NCBI GenBank assembly: GCA_018673915.1
Contig: JABHBK010000047.1
Coordinates: forward strand, 124,001 to 188,000
Length of the DNA: 64,000 bases
Reading direction: 5' to 3'
Source: Nitrospina sp.
GTDB taxonomy: Bacteria; Nitrospinota; Nitrospinia; Nitrospinales; VA-1
Below the pieces are notes generated by a model. It was not told the origin of the DNA. It did not search any database and saw only the letters and a program-made list of their open reading frames with translations. Within the stretch, counting starts at the first letter, position 1. Every line of letters starts with the position of its first letter. Both the position numbers and the translations under genes were made by a program. Positions 53,312-62,214 of the stretch are shown piece by piece.

Positions 53312-53340
53312 ATTATTTCACCGGCGAGAGCCCATGTCAA
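53312..53340 (-). promoter_or_regulatory. Sigma-70-type promoter for the rpmH operon
   Basis: On the minus strand a perfect TTGACA (53335-53340) is 17 bases from AATAAT (53312-53317, five of six matches to TATAAT). The expected transcript start near 53305 gives a leader of about 95 bases before rpmH. Confidence 0.7.
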
Positions 53341-53502
53341 GGGCTAATCCCTTTCTTTCAAAGTCGATGGCCAAGTTAGGGCCTTTTTATTAAAAATTGT
53401 GCAAATTTGAGGAAAAATGCGGTAACATATTTGTATTCAATTAGTAACATGTTTTTTGATTCATTGCCGAGGCACCCCCGGTGGGGAATTGAGTGAGAGC
53501 TT

Positions 53503-53523
53503 ATACCCCGGCATGAAAGCAAA
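53503..53523 (+). repeat. Dispersed intergenic repeat, copy E (partial)
   Basis: Reads TACCCCGGCATGAAAGCAAA. It matches the start of copies B, C and D but lacks the loop and half of the GGGG arm, so its hairpin is lost. Confidence 0.5.
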
Positions 53524-53587
53524 GAGGTATAAGTATAATTAAACCGGGTCTTTTTGTACTGCCTAAACTTTTTGGTGGGGTTCTTTT

Positions 53588-54667
53588 ATGAAGATGCTGA
53601 TTTCATTGGGTTTATTTTTTGTGCCGGTTTTGTTTTCCGGCGCGTGGGGTGTCCAGTCTGCATGGGGAGAGGACTTAAAGGTAACTCTCGAACACGAGGT
53701 AGCTGGGATCACTCCGGAAATGAAGATTCTTCCCTACGAAAAGGGCACACTTCTGGCAAATTCTGGTAGTCAATCCTATCCGAAAACAGATTCCAAAGCG
53801 AAAACTTCCTATTACTCTTCAGATCGGAAATCTGTCCGGGAAAAGAAATATGCCAATGCCGGATACATCACGCCTGGTTTAGATCCTGTAGGTAAGGTTG
53901 CCAAACTGTTTGAGCAAAAGCTGGGGTCATCGGGTCCCGATGAAGTTTATGTGGATATCGGTAAGCGACAAGGGATAGAAAAAGGCGACCGGTTCACCGT
54001 TTACACACTGGACCGTTATATCTATCATCCTGTTTTACCGGGGCGGAAATATGAAAGGCTGGAAGAATTTACCCAGGCGGAGTTTGGCCGAAGGATCGGA
54101 CATAGTTCCAGGGAATTCGCGGATCAACCTCCTGGAAAACCTATTGGGCATCGGGTGCTGATTCATGGTGTGCTTGAGATCACCGAGGCGGGGGAGAAGT
54201 ATTCTTCTGCCCGTGCTGTGAAATCGTATGAAAGCATAGAAATTGGAAACCTGCTCATGCCCTATCAAAAGTTTGAGGACCAGACTTCCCTCTCTTCAGA
54301 GACAAATAAATCCATCGAAGGTTTTATTATTGCGACCAAGAGAGACAAGATAGCCATCGGGCATGATCATATTATTTACATCGATAAAGGTTGGGAGGAT
54401 GAGGTGCGGCCCGGCGACAAATTTGAGGTCTATACTGTTCCCACCATTGATGAAAATACCTGGTATCAAATATTTGAAAAGAGCAATGAACCTATCTTTC
54501 CTTCATTGGAAAAGAGGGATAAGACGCCTCTCTTACCTTTTGTGCTAGGGGAAATTAAGGTCATCGCTACGCAAAAGAAAACCGCGACCGCGATTGTGGT
54601 GAAAAGCAATATTGAAATGGGGATTGGTAACCCGATTCGGTTTAAACCTTCTCATCATCCTGGCTGA
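53588..54667 (+). CDS. Exported protein with two FlgT_C-like modules
   Basis: A 359-residue protein with a signal peptide (about 1-27). After a linker it shows two related modules: [19 protein letters not shown] at about 120 with [12 protein letters not shown] ~85 residues later, and [20 protein letters not shown] at about 258 with [15 protein letters not shown] at the end. The pattern (Gly-x-x-x-Gly-Val-x-x-Gly-Asp-x-Phe, then Lys-Ser-x-x-x-Ile-x-x-Gly-Asn) resembles FlgT C-terminal-like beta domains seen in cell-envelope proteins. Function unknown. The last 13 bases overlap the end of tyrS on the opposite strand. Confidence 0.72.
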   Translation: MKMLISLGLFFVPVLFSGAWGVQSAWGEDLKVTLEHEVAGITPEMKILPYEKGTLLANSGSQSYPKTDSKAKTSYYSSDRKSVREKKYANAGYITPGLDPVGKVAKLFEQKLGSSGPDEVYVDIGKRQGIEKGDRFTVYTLDRYIYHPVLPGRKYERLEEFTQAEFGRRIGHSSREFADQPPGKPIGHRVLIHGVLEITEAGEKYSSARAVKSYESIEIGNLLMPYQKFEDQTSLSSETNKSIEGFIIATKRDKIAIGHDHIIYIDKGWEDEVRPGDKFEVYTVPTIDENTWYQIFEKSNEPIFPSLEKRDKTPLLPFVLGEIKVIATQKKTATAIVVKSNIEMGIGNPIRFKPSHHPG

Positions 54668-55854
54668 ATTTTCAGAAACCGCTTCTTACCGACTTTGATG
54701 AGATATTCCTGATTCCCAGGTAACTCCTGGTTTACATCAGAAACTTTATCTCCATTTACCGTTACAGATCCTTGTTGAATAAGACGCCGGGCAGCCGAGG
54801 TGCTGTCGGTCAACTTAAAGTCTTTCAGAATATTACAGATTCCCCGTAAATCATCTCCCCAACCTTCCGCAACCGGGATTTCTTCCGGTAGATTTTTTTT
54901 CTTGAACACATTTTCGAATTCGGTCAGAGCGGTTTCTGCAAGTTCCGAAGAATGGTAACGGGCAACGATTTCTTTGGCTAGATTCATCTTGGCATTTTTA
55001 GGATTCAGAGCTCCCGATGCGGCCTGTTTTTTCATGGTTTCCAGTTCTTCTGCATTGACCTGGCTTAACAGCTCGAAGTAGCGCCACATTAAATCATCTG
55101 AGATAGACATTATTTTCCCGAACATGTCTTGCGGAGCATCAAAAACACCAATGCTGTTGCCCAGGCTCTTGCTCATTTTTTGCACGCCATCGGTTCCTTC
55201 CAACAAAGGCATGGTGAGGACGATCTGAGGCTTTTGCTCGTATGCCCGCTGGAGGTCGCGACCAACAAGAAGGTTGAATTTCTGGTCCGTGCCGCCCAAC
55301 TCCAAATCAGATTTCAAAGCTACTGAGTCGTACCCCTGGATCAAGGGATACATCAACTCATGAATAGAAACCGGCAGGTTTTTTGCGAGTCGCTTTTGAA
55401 AGTCATCCCGCTCCAGCATTCGGGCAACGGTATAATGTGCCGCTAGCTCGATCATGTTTACCGAAGTGAACTTGTTCATCCATTCACTGTTATAGGCAAT
55501 GGTAGTTTTGTCTTTATCCAGGATTTTATAAACTTGCTGAAGATAAGTTTTCGCGTTTTCCTTGACTTCTTCAGGCGTCAGATTCTTACGAGTCTCAGAA
55601 CGGCCAGTAGGGTCGCCGATCATGCCGGTAAAGTCCCCGATCAAAAAAACGACCTCATGGCCTAACTCCTGGAACTGCCTCATCTTGTGCAGCAATACCG
55701 TGTGCCCAAGATGTAAATCGGGCGCTGTAGGGTCAAACCCAGCTTTCACTCTCAAGGGTTTCCCTGATGCAAGTTGTTTGGCAAGATCTTTTTCGTCGAT
55801 GATTTCGGAGGTGCCTCTCCGAATAGCTTTAAGTTGTTCGTCTACAGGAAGCAT
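54655..55854 (-). CDS. tyrS: Tyrosyl-tRNA synthetase
   Basis: A 399-residue class I synthetase charging tRNA-Tyr. The HIGH motif is HLGHT (~46), the KMSKS motif is present intact (~228), and a C-terminal S4 RNA-binding domain contains [17 protein letters not shown] and ends KKRFLKI. The insertion pattern and length fit the TyrRS-beta type (TyrZ-like, ~400 aa). Convergent with the duplicated-module gene. Confidence 0.96.
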   Translation of the reverse strand: MLPVDEQLKAIRRGTSEIIDEKDLAKQLASGKPLRVKAGFDPTAPDLHLGHTVLLHKMRQFQELGHEVVFLIGDFTGMIGDPTGRSETRKNLTPEEVKENAKTYLQQVYKILDKDKTTIAYNSEWMNKFTSVNMIELAAHYTVARMLERDDFQKRLAKNLPVSIHELMYPLIQGYDSVALKSDLELGGTDQKFNLLVGRDLQRAYEQKPQIVLTMPLLEGTDGVQKMSKSLGNSIGVFDAPQDMFGKIMSISDDLMWRYFELLSQVNAEELETMKKQAASGALNPKNAKMNLAKEIVARYHSSELAETALTEFENVFKKKNLPEEIPVAEGWGDDLRGICNILKDFKLTDSTSAARRLIQQGSVTVNGDKVSDVNQELPGNQEYLIKVGKKRFLKIQPG

Positions 55855-55937
55855 ACTGAAGTTAACCGGGTTTAAAATTTAATGCTAAACTAAAAGCAGG
55901 AAGCTAGCATACAGCAAATGAATCTGCAACTGCAGTG

Positions 55938-56351
55938 ATGGACGCGCAAACTTATCTTACATTAAAAATGGAAAACGAAGAGCTTAAATCAAATCCTGCG
56001 GAGGCCATTGACCTCCGGGCCCGGAAGTTTACACAAGCAGGTTACGGGTTCCTGGGTCTGAACGTGGTTTATCTTGCTATTGCCATGTATTTTATTCCCC
56101 CATTCAATCTGGGGTTAACGGCGGTCCTCTCTTTATTAGCTTTTGTACTTCTTTTAGGAGTGCTGACCTATTACTTGCTTCAGGGAAAGAAAAGACTAGC
56201 CCAAGTACTAGCTATTATTTATGGGCTTCGGTCAATATTTGCGATAAATTCCTTGATGGATGTAAGCACATTTCAGGCGGTGCCATTTTTTCTTCCATGC
56301 TTATTCCTAGCATTTTATCTGCTCGGACGAGCAGGATGGGATTGGCCCTAA
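55938..56351 (+). CDS. Small integral membrane protein of unknown function
   Basis: A 137-residue protein with a charged N-terminus (MDAQTYLTLKMENEELK) and four transmembrane segments (about 36-57, 59-80, 85-105 and 110-130). The ATG at 55938 is preferred over the GTG one codon upstream. It is divergent from tyrS across 83 bases. No family recognised. Confidence 0.6.
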   Translation: MDAQTYLTLKMENEELKSNPAEAIDLRARKFTQAGYGFLGLNVVYLAIAMYFIPPFNLGLTAVLSLLAFVLLLGVLTYYLLQGKKRLAQVLAIIYGLRSIFAINSLMDVSTFQAVPFFLPCLFLAFYLLGRAGWDWP

Positions 56352-56591
56352 CCGGGCTACGCCCGTTGGGAATTGTACAACAAGGCTACACCTTGGGGAA
56401 ATAAGCAATAGCTGTTACTGTACTCAAACAGTGCTGGCGGCATAATAAGCTATCGCTATCTGCCTTGCATGCGGCTAGCTGGCCCCACGCCTATTGGTCA
56501 GGGGTTCTCCCCAAATGACTTAATCGGTTGAAACCCCTCCGCACCCCTGTTATAAAAGAATCCTTTAGACTCAATTTGGAAAAGGTTTAAC

Positions 56592-57713
56592 GTGTCTTCC
56601 CCCTTTATAAAATCTGCCGACCAGCTCCCTTTGCTTACCAATGTGGGACGAAAGTTTCTCGGCTTGGAGCATAATAAGTCCCCGGAATTGGCTCATCGGG
56701 TCCAATCCGTTTTCCATTTTCTAAATGGAAAGTTGGGATTTCCGGATACCGAGACGGGTCGGCACAATCAGGGAATGTTTAATCTACTTATCTGCACGGT
56801 TTATCCTGAAATATTGATTGATCTGGCAGATTTGATATATGTTCAGCATGAGCGTCCAGCAGTTTATTTGAACTTTGATCACATCCACCTCAATCTTCGC
56901 AAGGACGGCACCGCTTTATCTCAACCGATGGAGCAAGTTGATGAACAACTTTCCTATTTATTCTGTGAACTTGGCAACCTGATTAAAAATGACCCCTTTC
57001 TTTATAATGATCCGGAATGGACTACCTTGCTTGGTGAAAGCTATAGCTTTTATTTGTCCGAGACCAAGAACTTTCCCTGGGATAATCCGATGGAATTAGT
57101 ACCGCATGATTTGAGTGCTCCTCTGATGGATGTAGCAACTGGGCTTGCAGGGTTCCGGTTAATTCATGACTGGCCTAAAGACTTCCCACGGTTGGTTCTG
57201 GCTGACAACATGCCATTCATCATTAAAGGACTGATCCATTTTGCCAAACAATCTGGCAAGAAAAATATCGAAGTCCTTAATGTCGATTTTCCAGACGGCC
57301 CGCTGGGTAAACATTTTGGATGTATTCTTGTCAGCAAGTTTCTGCACCATTTACAAAGAGCAGAACGCCAGCAGTTTCTGCGATGGGCAAAAGAGGCACT
57401 GGAGCCGGAGGGTTCCCTGTTGATTCTGGACACCGACTTGGAATGCCAGATTTTAAAACGTGCCCGAAACCCGGAGTACCAAAAAAAGTTGACTCACGGT
57501 TACTTAGAAACTTTGGTAGAGATAGAAGATAGTTTTTGCGAAACCCTGATTCAGGATGTCCGCCAAATTGGTTTTGATGTTTCCCATTTTGATTTCCACG
57601 AATACGAAGATGAAACAGATGCCTACAGCCAACTTGCGGGGGATAATCTGTCGATAAAATTCGTAGGGCTGGAAATTATTGCCCGGCGACTCGCCGATGG
57701 CAATGGAAAATAG
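56592..57713 (+). CDS. SAM-dependent methyltransferase-like protein
   Basis: A 373-residue cytoplasmic protein. The first ~170 residues are helical and of unknown type. The C-terminal half follows the class I methyltransferase order: LMDVATGLAGFRLIHD (motif I region, with G-x-A-G), RLVLADNMPFII (motif II), NVDFPDGPLGKHFGCILVSKFLHH (motif IV region) and ALEPEGSLLILDTD (motif VI region). The start is a GTG with AAAAGG upstream. Substrate unknown. Confidence 0.7.
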   Translation: MSSPFIKSADQLPLLTNVGRKFLGLEHNKSPELAHRVQSVFHFLNGKLGFPDTETGRHNQGMFNLLICTVYPEILIDLADLIYVQHERPAVYLNFDHIHLNLRKDGTALSQPMEQVDEQLSYLFCELGNLIKNDPFLYNDPEWTTLLGESYSFYLSETKNFPWDNPMELVPHDLSAPLMDVATGLAGFRLIHDWPKDFPRLVLADNMPFIIKGLIHFAKQSGKKNIEVLNVDFPDGPLGKHFGCILVSKFLHHLQRAERQQFLRWAKEALEPEGSLLILDTDLECQILKRARNPEYQKKLTHGYLETLVEIEDSFCETLIQDVRQIGFDVSHFDFHEYEDETDAYSQLAGDNLSIKFVGLEIIARRLADGNGK

Positions 57714-57832
57714 CTTTTTTGGGTGAACGGTGGGAGGAAGATAAAAGCCTGAGGTTCTTCAAACCGTGATAGCTCTCTTCCAGCTTGACCAAGCTATGGC
57801 TGGTTTACCCCTCCACGCCTAGTGGTTGCTAG

Positions 57833-58213
57833 TTACCCCCGGAGGTTCTCCAGACTGAGGAGTTTTTTTAGGGCTTTCCATTCGGTCTGGATGGCGACGT
57901 TGGCATTATTTTCCATTTCTCGATAGAGCTTAATGACCCTTTTGCCTGTAGGAGTCAGTTCTGCTCCGCCCCCTCCCTTACCCCCGGTAACACTGATGAC
58001 CAGAGGTTCTTTGAAGCACCGGTTCATGGTGTCCACCATATTCCAGGCACGCCGATAGCTAAGATGTCTTTCCCGGGCTGCCTGGGAGATAGAACCCTCC
58101 CTGCCAATTGATTCCAGTAAATCTACTTTCCCCGGTCCCAGGGCAATTAAATCTCCGGAAAGTATGCGTAAACGGGATCGACATTGGATTGTGTTTTTAT
58201 TTTTTTCTGTCAA
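57833..58213 (-). CDS. ModE-type winged-helix regulator lacking the molybdate domain
   Basis: A 126-residue protein corresponding to the N-terminal DNA-binding domain of ModE: the helix-turn-helix SISQAARERHLSYRRAWNMVDTM and the wing TGGKGGGGAELTPTG. ModE proper continues with two molybdate-binding TOBE domains; these are missing and no remnant follows. Homodimeric DNA binding is expected, but direct molybdate sensing is not. It is 12 bases after a NAGPA-type gene. Confidence 0.85.
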   Translation of the reverse strand: MTEKNKNTIQCRSRLRILSGDLIALGPGKVDLLESIGREGSISQAARERHLSYRRAWNMVDTMNRCFKEPLVISVTGGKGGGGAELTPTGKRVIKLYREMENNANVAIQTEWKALKKLLSLENLRG

Positions 58214-58225
58214 ATTGTAACGCCC

Positions 58226-59077
58226 CTATTTTTTTAGACGAACCAGACCCAGTGCATTGGGGATCGGTTTAGAATAAGTGTTTTCATCATGCTCTCTGGA
58301 ACCGGTGGAATAACTGCCGATAAAATCGTATTTTTTTTCCCCGGCGTTAATGAATAGCTGGGCGTCTGCCCCGCCTTCCACATACATGGCTTGCTTCAGG
58401 CCGATGGGAAGTTCAAGTAACATGTTTATCAAATCGTGAGAGGTATATGGCGACCGAACATGAATGAATAAGACTCGGTTTTGATGATCCAAGCCAATGG
58501 CGGCTATGCTCGACATTTTTTTTTGTTGCGCCCACATATTTTCTCCATGACAGGAGATCATGCGAATGCTTTGGACCAAGGTTCCGTACTTTTTTCGAAG
58601 CGTATTAAAATCTTCGCAATCCCGATCAATGATCCGCACTGGGAGTAAATTTTTTTCATCGGGATCAAAAACGAGGATGGTTTTATCTTTGGAAACCCAG
58701 GTGTTATTGGTGTGTTGCCGGTTTTTCATGAAAGAGACACTGGACATCATATTTTTTTGGTACATGCTCGCATTGATAGCGGCAACCAGCCCATTCTTGT
58801 TTACCCAATCTTTTACAGACTGACGTTTACCCTGGTCTTTGGATGAGGCGTTTAATAATCTCAAACCAAAAAATGAGGTGTCGGCTCTTAAAATACGGAT
58901 TAATGAGTCACTAAAAGCAGATTTTTTTGAGGCCTGAAAAACTCCTAAATCCAAGCCGCTCTCAAGATTTTTCCAGACAGAAGGCTCCGCAGAATGCGAT
59001 GGGCCAGCTCCGGGGCTGATTGTCAGCATACTGGCACTTAGCAAAATGATTAGTAGCAGATGTTGGAAACTTTTCAA
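58226..59077 (-). CDS. Exported phosphodiester glycosidase (NAGPA)-like protein
   Basis: A 283-residue exported protein with a signal peptide (about 1-29). The NAGPA-type fold is indicated by VAAINASMYQKN (~100), ISCHGENMWAQ (~165), AIGLDHQNRVLFIHV (~190) and the C-terminal MYVEGGADAQLFI (~237). Family members cleave phosphodiester-linked sugars or act in cell-envelope polysaccharide turnover; the substrate here is unknown. It is transcribed together with the ModE-type gene. Confidence 0.82.
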   Translation of the reverse strand: MKSFQHLLLIILLSASMLTISPGAGPSHSAEPSVWKNLESGLDLGVFQASKKSAFSDSLIRILRADTSFFGLRLLNASSKDQGKRQSVKDWVNKNGLVAAINASMYQKNMMSSVSFMKNRQHTNNTWVSKDKTILVFDPDEKNLLPVRIIDRDCEDFNTLRKKYGTLVQSIRMISCHGENMWAQQKKMSSIAAIGLDHQNRVLFIHVRSPYTSHDLINMLLELPIGLKQAMYVEGGADAQLFINAGEKKYDFIGSYSTGSREHDENTYSKPIPNALGLVRLKK

Positions 59078-59318
59078 GATTATTGGCTCCCGTACAAGTA
59101 ATGCGTGGAAGGTTTGTCTTTAATCAGGAGATTATAACTTGCATTTTTCGGGTTGTCCTTGAATTTTTTATTCTAAAAATACTAAATTCAAATTGGAAAA
59201 CTATTGAATTATATAGGCTAAATAGGGGTTTTGGGGAAAGGTTTGATTGATTTTGCAGGGAATTTGATCCATAATAAGAAATCACTTTCATTAAAAATAT
59301 TTTTTCCAAGAGGGGTTT

Positions 59319-59765
59319 ATGAAGATCATTTCTCGAATTATGGCATTGTTAGTAGCGGTATTTTTTGCGGGTTGTGCGGGTCAGACTGGAAGTACTACAG
59401 CGTCTAATTCCAGCACAGGTAAAGCACTAACAATTACTCAACCGGCTACGCTGACAAATGTTAGCAGTCCGTTAAAAGTTTGTATGGCCACCAATGGTTA
59501 TACAGTAGAGCCTGCTAAAAAAGGTGTGAATGATGGCAAAGGCCACCATCACCTGATTATAGATACAAATATTCCCGCAGACTTGAGCCAGCCGATTGCC
59601 AAGGATGACACCCATATTCACATGGGCGATGGTTCTACCTGTAAAACCATTAACTTGGCCAAAGGCCAGCACACCATTACGGCCCTTTTTGCACAGGGCA
59701 ACCATGTACCTTATAACCCACCGGTCACAGATTCTGTAACCGTTCGTGTGGTGCAGGTAAATTAA
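59319..59765 (+). CDS. DUF4399 lipoprotein
   Basis: A 148-residue protein with a lipoprotein signal (VFFAGC, lipid-modified Cys near residue 19) and a DUF4399 domain: VCMATNGYTVEPAKKG, a GHHHLIID motif, HIHMGDG, and LAKGQHTITALFAQGNHVPY. The conserved histidines suggest a metal or ligand site, but the family has no settled function. AGAGGGG precedes the ATG. A strong terminator follows. Confidence 0.85.
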   Translation: MKIISRIMALLVAVFFAGCAGQTGSTTASNSSTGKALTITQPATLTNVSSPLKVCMATNGYTVEPAKKGVNDGKGHHHLIIDTNIPADLSQPIAKDDTHIHMGDGSTCKTINLAKGQHTITALFAQGNHVPYNPPVTDSVTVRVVQVN

Positions 59766-59793
59766 TTTAATCTGGGCTACTGGATTAAACTGA

Positions 59794-59829
59794 AAATTCC
59801 ACCTCCGGTTCGGGGGTGGAATTTTTTTT
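59794..59829 (+). terminator. Rho-independent terminator after the DUF4399 gene
   Basis: A stem of about eleven pairs (AATTCCACCTCC with GGGGGTGGAATT, one mismatch or bulge) is followed by eight T, 29 bases after the stop codon. Confidence 0.9.
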
Positions 59830-59897
59830 GTTATTTTCTGATCTTAGAGAGAATTAGATATCCTTGAATCTCCCATATAGTTTCTTGCGGAAGGCGT

Positions 59898-60821
59898 ATG
59901 TCAGAATTAGTTAAAACTCCTGTGTTTGCGGATGACAACTTAATCAACCTGTACCACCTGAACGAGATGTACCAGAATGTCGCGACGGAGGCTTCCAGGA
60001 GAATGCAGGAGACTCTCCAGATTAATGTTCCCATCAGCTCAGGAATCTGGGGGGGTACATATCTTATTGCCCATCCTAACGGCTTGGCAAGAAGACGCAT
60101 CTGGAGGCTCTATTGCATCGTTAACCTTCCGCAGAATTCCCCATTGGACAAGCATGCAAATCTGGAGAAGCTGGTTTCAATTTATTGCGATGTGTTCAAA
60201 GAGGCGTTTTCACCGCAGTTGGAGTTGAAGCTGAATATGTGGGGTGGCCGCCTTCCCTACAGTAATTCGGCAAAACCAAGCCTAACTCTGCACATGGAAG
60301 ACACTACCGAAACGGTGAGATGGCTTAGGGCCTTCTTCGTTTGGAATCATACCCCATGGGAAGAGTCTATCATTTGCGATACGGTAAGGATCCTCAAAGA
60401 ATATAAAGAGTTTTTTGATTTGAAAAAAGGTCCGGAGGTCAAAGACCCAAAAGAAATTAAATACCTTCTTCAGGATATTATAATTATCTACCGTACCCTG
60501 CAAAATGCCTGCAGTGAAGATTTTCAAGAGCATGCCAACCCGATCATTGCGAAAATGATGGAACATTTTTTGTCAGGTCTGCATGATCGCGGAGATATTG
60601 TCGACCTTTATGAACTGGTTTATAAAAACGCCTTAATTTATGGTTTTGAGGAAAGTTTGGAAGGTCCCTACAAGAAAGCCGGTCTCGATATTCATTCTCT
60701 GGAAAACTGGCCTGTGGAAAAAATCAACTGGGTGCCTGATGAGTTGAAGGAAAAGCTAGTTCCTCCCATTCAGCAGGTGTTTGCCGGGTTTAAAGCAGAG
60801 TTAGAAAAAGAGAAGCATTAA
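59898..60821 (+). CDS. Conserved-looking cytoplasmic protein of unknown function
   Basis: A 307-residue soluble protein. An N-terminal region (NLYHLNEMYQNVATEASRR) is helical; a middle beta-rich part has VPISSGIWGGTYLIAHPNG and KLNMWGGRLPYSN; the C-terminal half is helical with YRTLQNACSEDFQEHA. There is no signal peptide, cysteine cluster or known catalytic motif. It ends 22 bases from the convergent HAD gene. I do not recognise the family. Confidence 0.7.
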   Translation: MSELVKTPVFADDNLINLYHLNEMYQNVATEASRRMQETLQINVPISSGIWGGTYLIAHPNGLARRRIWRLYCIVNLPQNSPLDKHANLEKLVSIYCDVFKEAFSPQLELKLNMWGGRLPYSNSAKPSLTLHMEDTTETVRWLRAFFVWNHTPWEESIICDTVRILKEYKEFFDLKKGPEVKDPKEIKYLLQDIIIIYRTLQNACSEDFQEHANPIIAKMMEHFLSGLHDRGDIVDLYELVYKNALIYGFEESLEGPYKKAGLDIHSLENWPVEKINWVPDELKEKLVPPIQQVFAGFKAELEKEKH

Positions 60822-60843
60822 AACTACAATTCTGAGAAATATA

Positions 60844-61536
60844 TCAGGCCTTCAAAGCTGAAACAAAATCTTCCAGGCTTTCAAAAATCAGGTCGGCCTC
60901 ATCAAAGTTTATATTCTGATTCAGAGGATTTCGCAAAATGATGCAGGGCATTCCTGCTTCTTTAGCCGCATAAAGTCCCTTTAGAGCGTCCTCCAGAACA
61001 AAGCATTCAGAAGGGGCGCATCCTAGTTTTTCAGCCGCGTTTAAAAAAATATCGGGATGCGGTTTCTCTCTGGAGGCAGATTCCTTGCCGAGAATAACCG
61101 GGAATAAATCTGATGCACCAGCATTTTCGAGGATGTATCGAATATCTTTGGCCCAGGACCCTGAGGCAATGGCCAATTTATGTTTGAGCGATAACATTTC
61201 TACCATGTTCCCGGCCAACGGAAACAGTTTGATTTCTCCACTCTGGCAAAATCGGGAATAGACCTCGAACTTTTGTTTTCTCATGTCAACAGGGTCAACA
61301 TCCAGTTTGAGATCATGGCGTTCGATTTCTCCCGCAATTCCTTTTCCCTTCGAGGTCCACTCGACCCAATATTCCTCTTTATTCAAGGTGTGCCCGTAAC
61401 GTTCAAAAACTTCGTTATAAGCCCGGTAGTGGAAAGGTTCAGAGTCAGCCAGCAGACCATCAAAGTCCAGGACCGCGGCCTTGCTGCTAGTGAGGAGAGA
61501 ATGTAGTTTTTTTATTGATGAGGATGGATTCGTCAT
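60844..61536 (-). CDS. HAD-superfamily hydrolase (beta-phosphoglucomutase-like)
   Basis: A 230-residue HAD phosphatase or phosphomutase. Motif I is LDFDGLLADSE with the nucleophile Asp, motif II is AIASGSWAKD (Ser/Thr), motif III lies around GKESASREKPHPDIF (Lys), and motif IV is FVLEDALKGLYAA (acidic pair). The cap domain is the small helical type. It is the last gene of the lepA-lepB set, six bases after lepB. Substrate unknown. Confidence 0.9.
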   Translation of the reverse strand: MTNPSSSIKKLHSLLTSSKAAVLDFDGLLADSEPFHYRAYNEVFERYGHTLNKEEYWVEWTSKGKGIAGEIERHDLKLDVDPVDMRKQKFEVYSRFCQSGEIKLFPLAGNMVEMLSLKHKLAIASGSWAKDIRYILENAGASDLFPVILGKESASREKPHPDIFLNAAEKLGCAPSECFVLEDALKGLYAAKEAGMPCIILRNPLNQNINFDEADLIFESLEDFVSALKA

Positions 61537-61542
61537 GCTTGA

Positions 61543-62214
61543 TTAGTCCAGAATTTTCCCGAACCGATCGAACCGGACCCAGTTTTCAATGCGATTCCAG
61601 GACCAGTAAATCATTAATGCTTTGCCTCGAACTTTTTTAACATTTAAAAATCCCCAATAACGGCTGTCCTGACTATTTTCCCGATTATCGCCCATAACAA
61701 AGACATAGCCATCTGGAACCAGAACGGGGCCAAAATCATCTCTGGGAACCAGGGAACCTTCTGAAACGGGGTCGGTATGGCGGGCGTGAGTATCCGCATG
61801 AAGCTTGCCATTGATATAAACTTTTTGTCTCCGAACTTCCAGTAAATCTCCTGGCAGGCCGATCACGCGCTTTATAAAATCCCTTCTTTCATCCTTAGGA
61901 AATTTAAAAACGATGATGTCTTCTCTTTCAGGAACTTCGGAAAATAAAATGATATCGTCAAACAATTTGATATTGAGAAAAGGAATTTCGTTAGGGATAT
62001 GCGTTCCATAAGAGAATTTGGAAACCAGAATATGGTCTCCGATAAGGAGCGTGTTTTCCATGGAGCCGGAGGGAATTTTAAACGCCTGAATAATAAAGGT
62101 GCGAATCAACAGGGCGAGAAGCAGGGCAATAAGAATGGCTTCGGTATACTCGCGGGCAATGCTCTTTTTGGGTGTTAAGGATTTCTCCTCTGCTTCGTTG
62201 ATATTATTAGTCAT
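61543..62214 (-). CDS. lepB: Signal peptidase I
   Basis: A 223-residue membrane protease that removes secretory signal peptides. One N-terminal transmembrane helix ([20 protein letters not shown]) precedes the catalytic Ser in [13 protein letters not shown] (~54) and the catalytic Lys in KRVIGLPGD (~115); [14 protein letters not shown] is box E. Its start overlaps the lepA stop by eight bases, the usual lepA-lepB pairing. Confidence 0.96.
   Translation of the reverse strand: MTNNINEAEEKSLTPKKSIAREYTEAILIALLLALLIRTFIIQAFKIPSGSMENTLLIGDHILVSKFSYGTHIPNEIPFLNIKLFDDIILFSEVPEREDIIVFKFPKDERRDFIKRVIGLPGDLLEVRRQKVYINGKLHADTHARHTDPVSEGSLVPRDDFGPVLVPDGYVFVMGDNRENSQDSRYWGFLNVKKVRGKALMIYWSWNRIENWVRFDRFGKILD

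Larger units (their letters stand above)
53211..53587. other. Intergenic region between rpmH and the duplicated-module protein gene
   Basis: This 377-base divergent gap holds the rpmH-operon promoter (53312-53340, minus strand) and one short repeat copy (53503-53523). I looked for TTATNCACA-type DnaA boxes and saw none. The rest is AT-rich and shows nothing else I can support. Confidence 0.7.

Noticed and set aside
53211-53587. Replication origin next to rpmH
   Set aside because: The rpmH-rnpA-yidD-yidC-mnmE cluster often lies near oriC, but there is no dnaA and I see no DnaA-box cluster in the gap.
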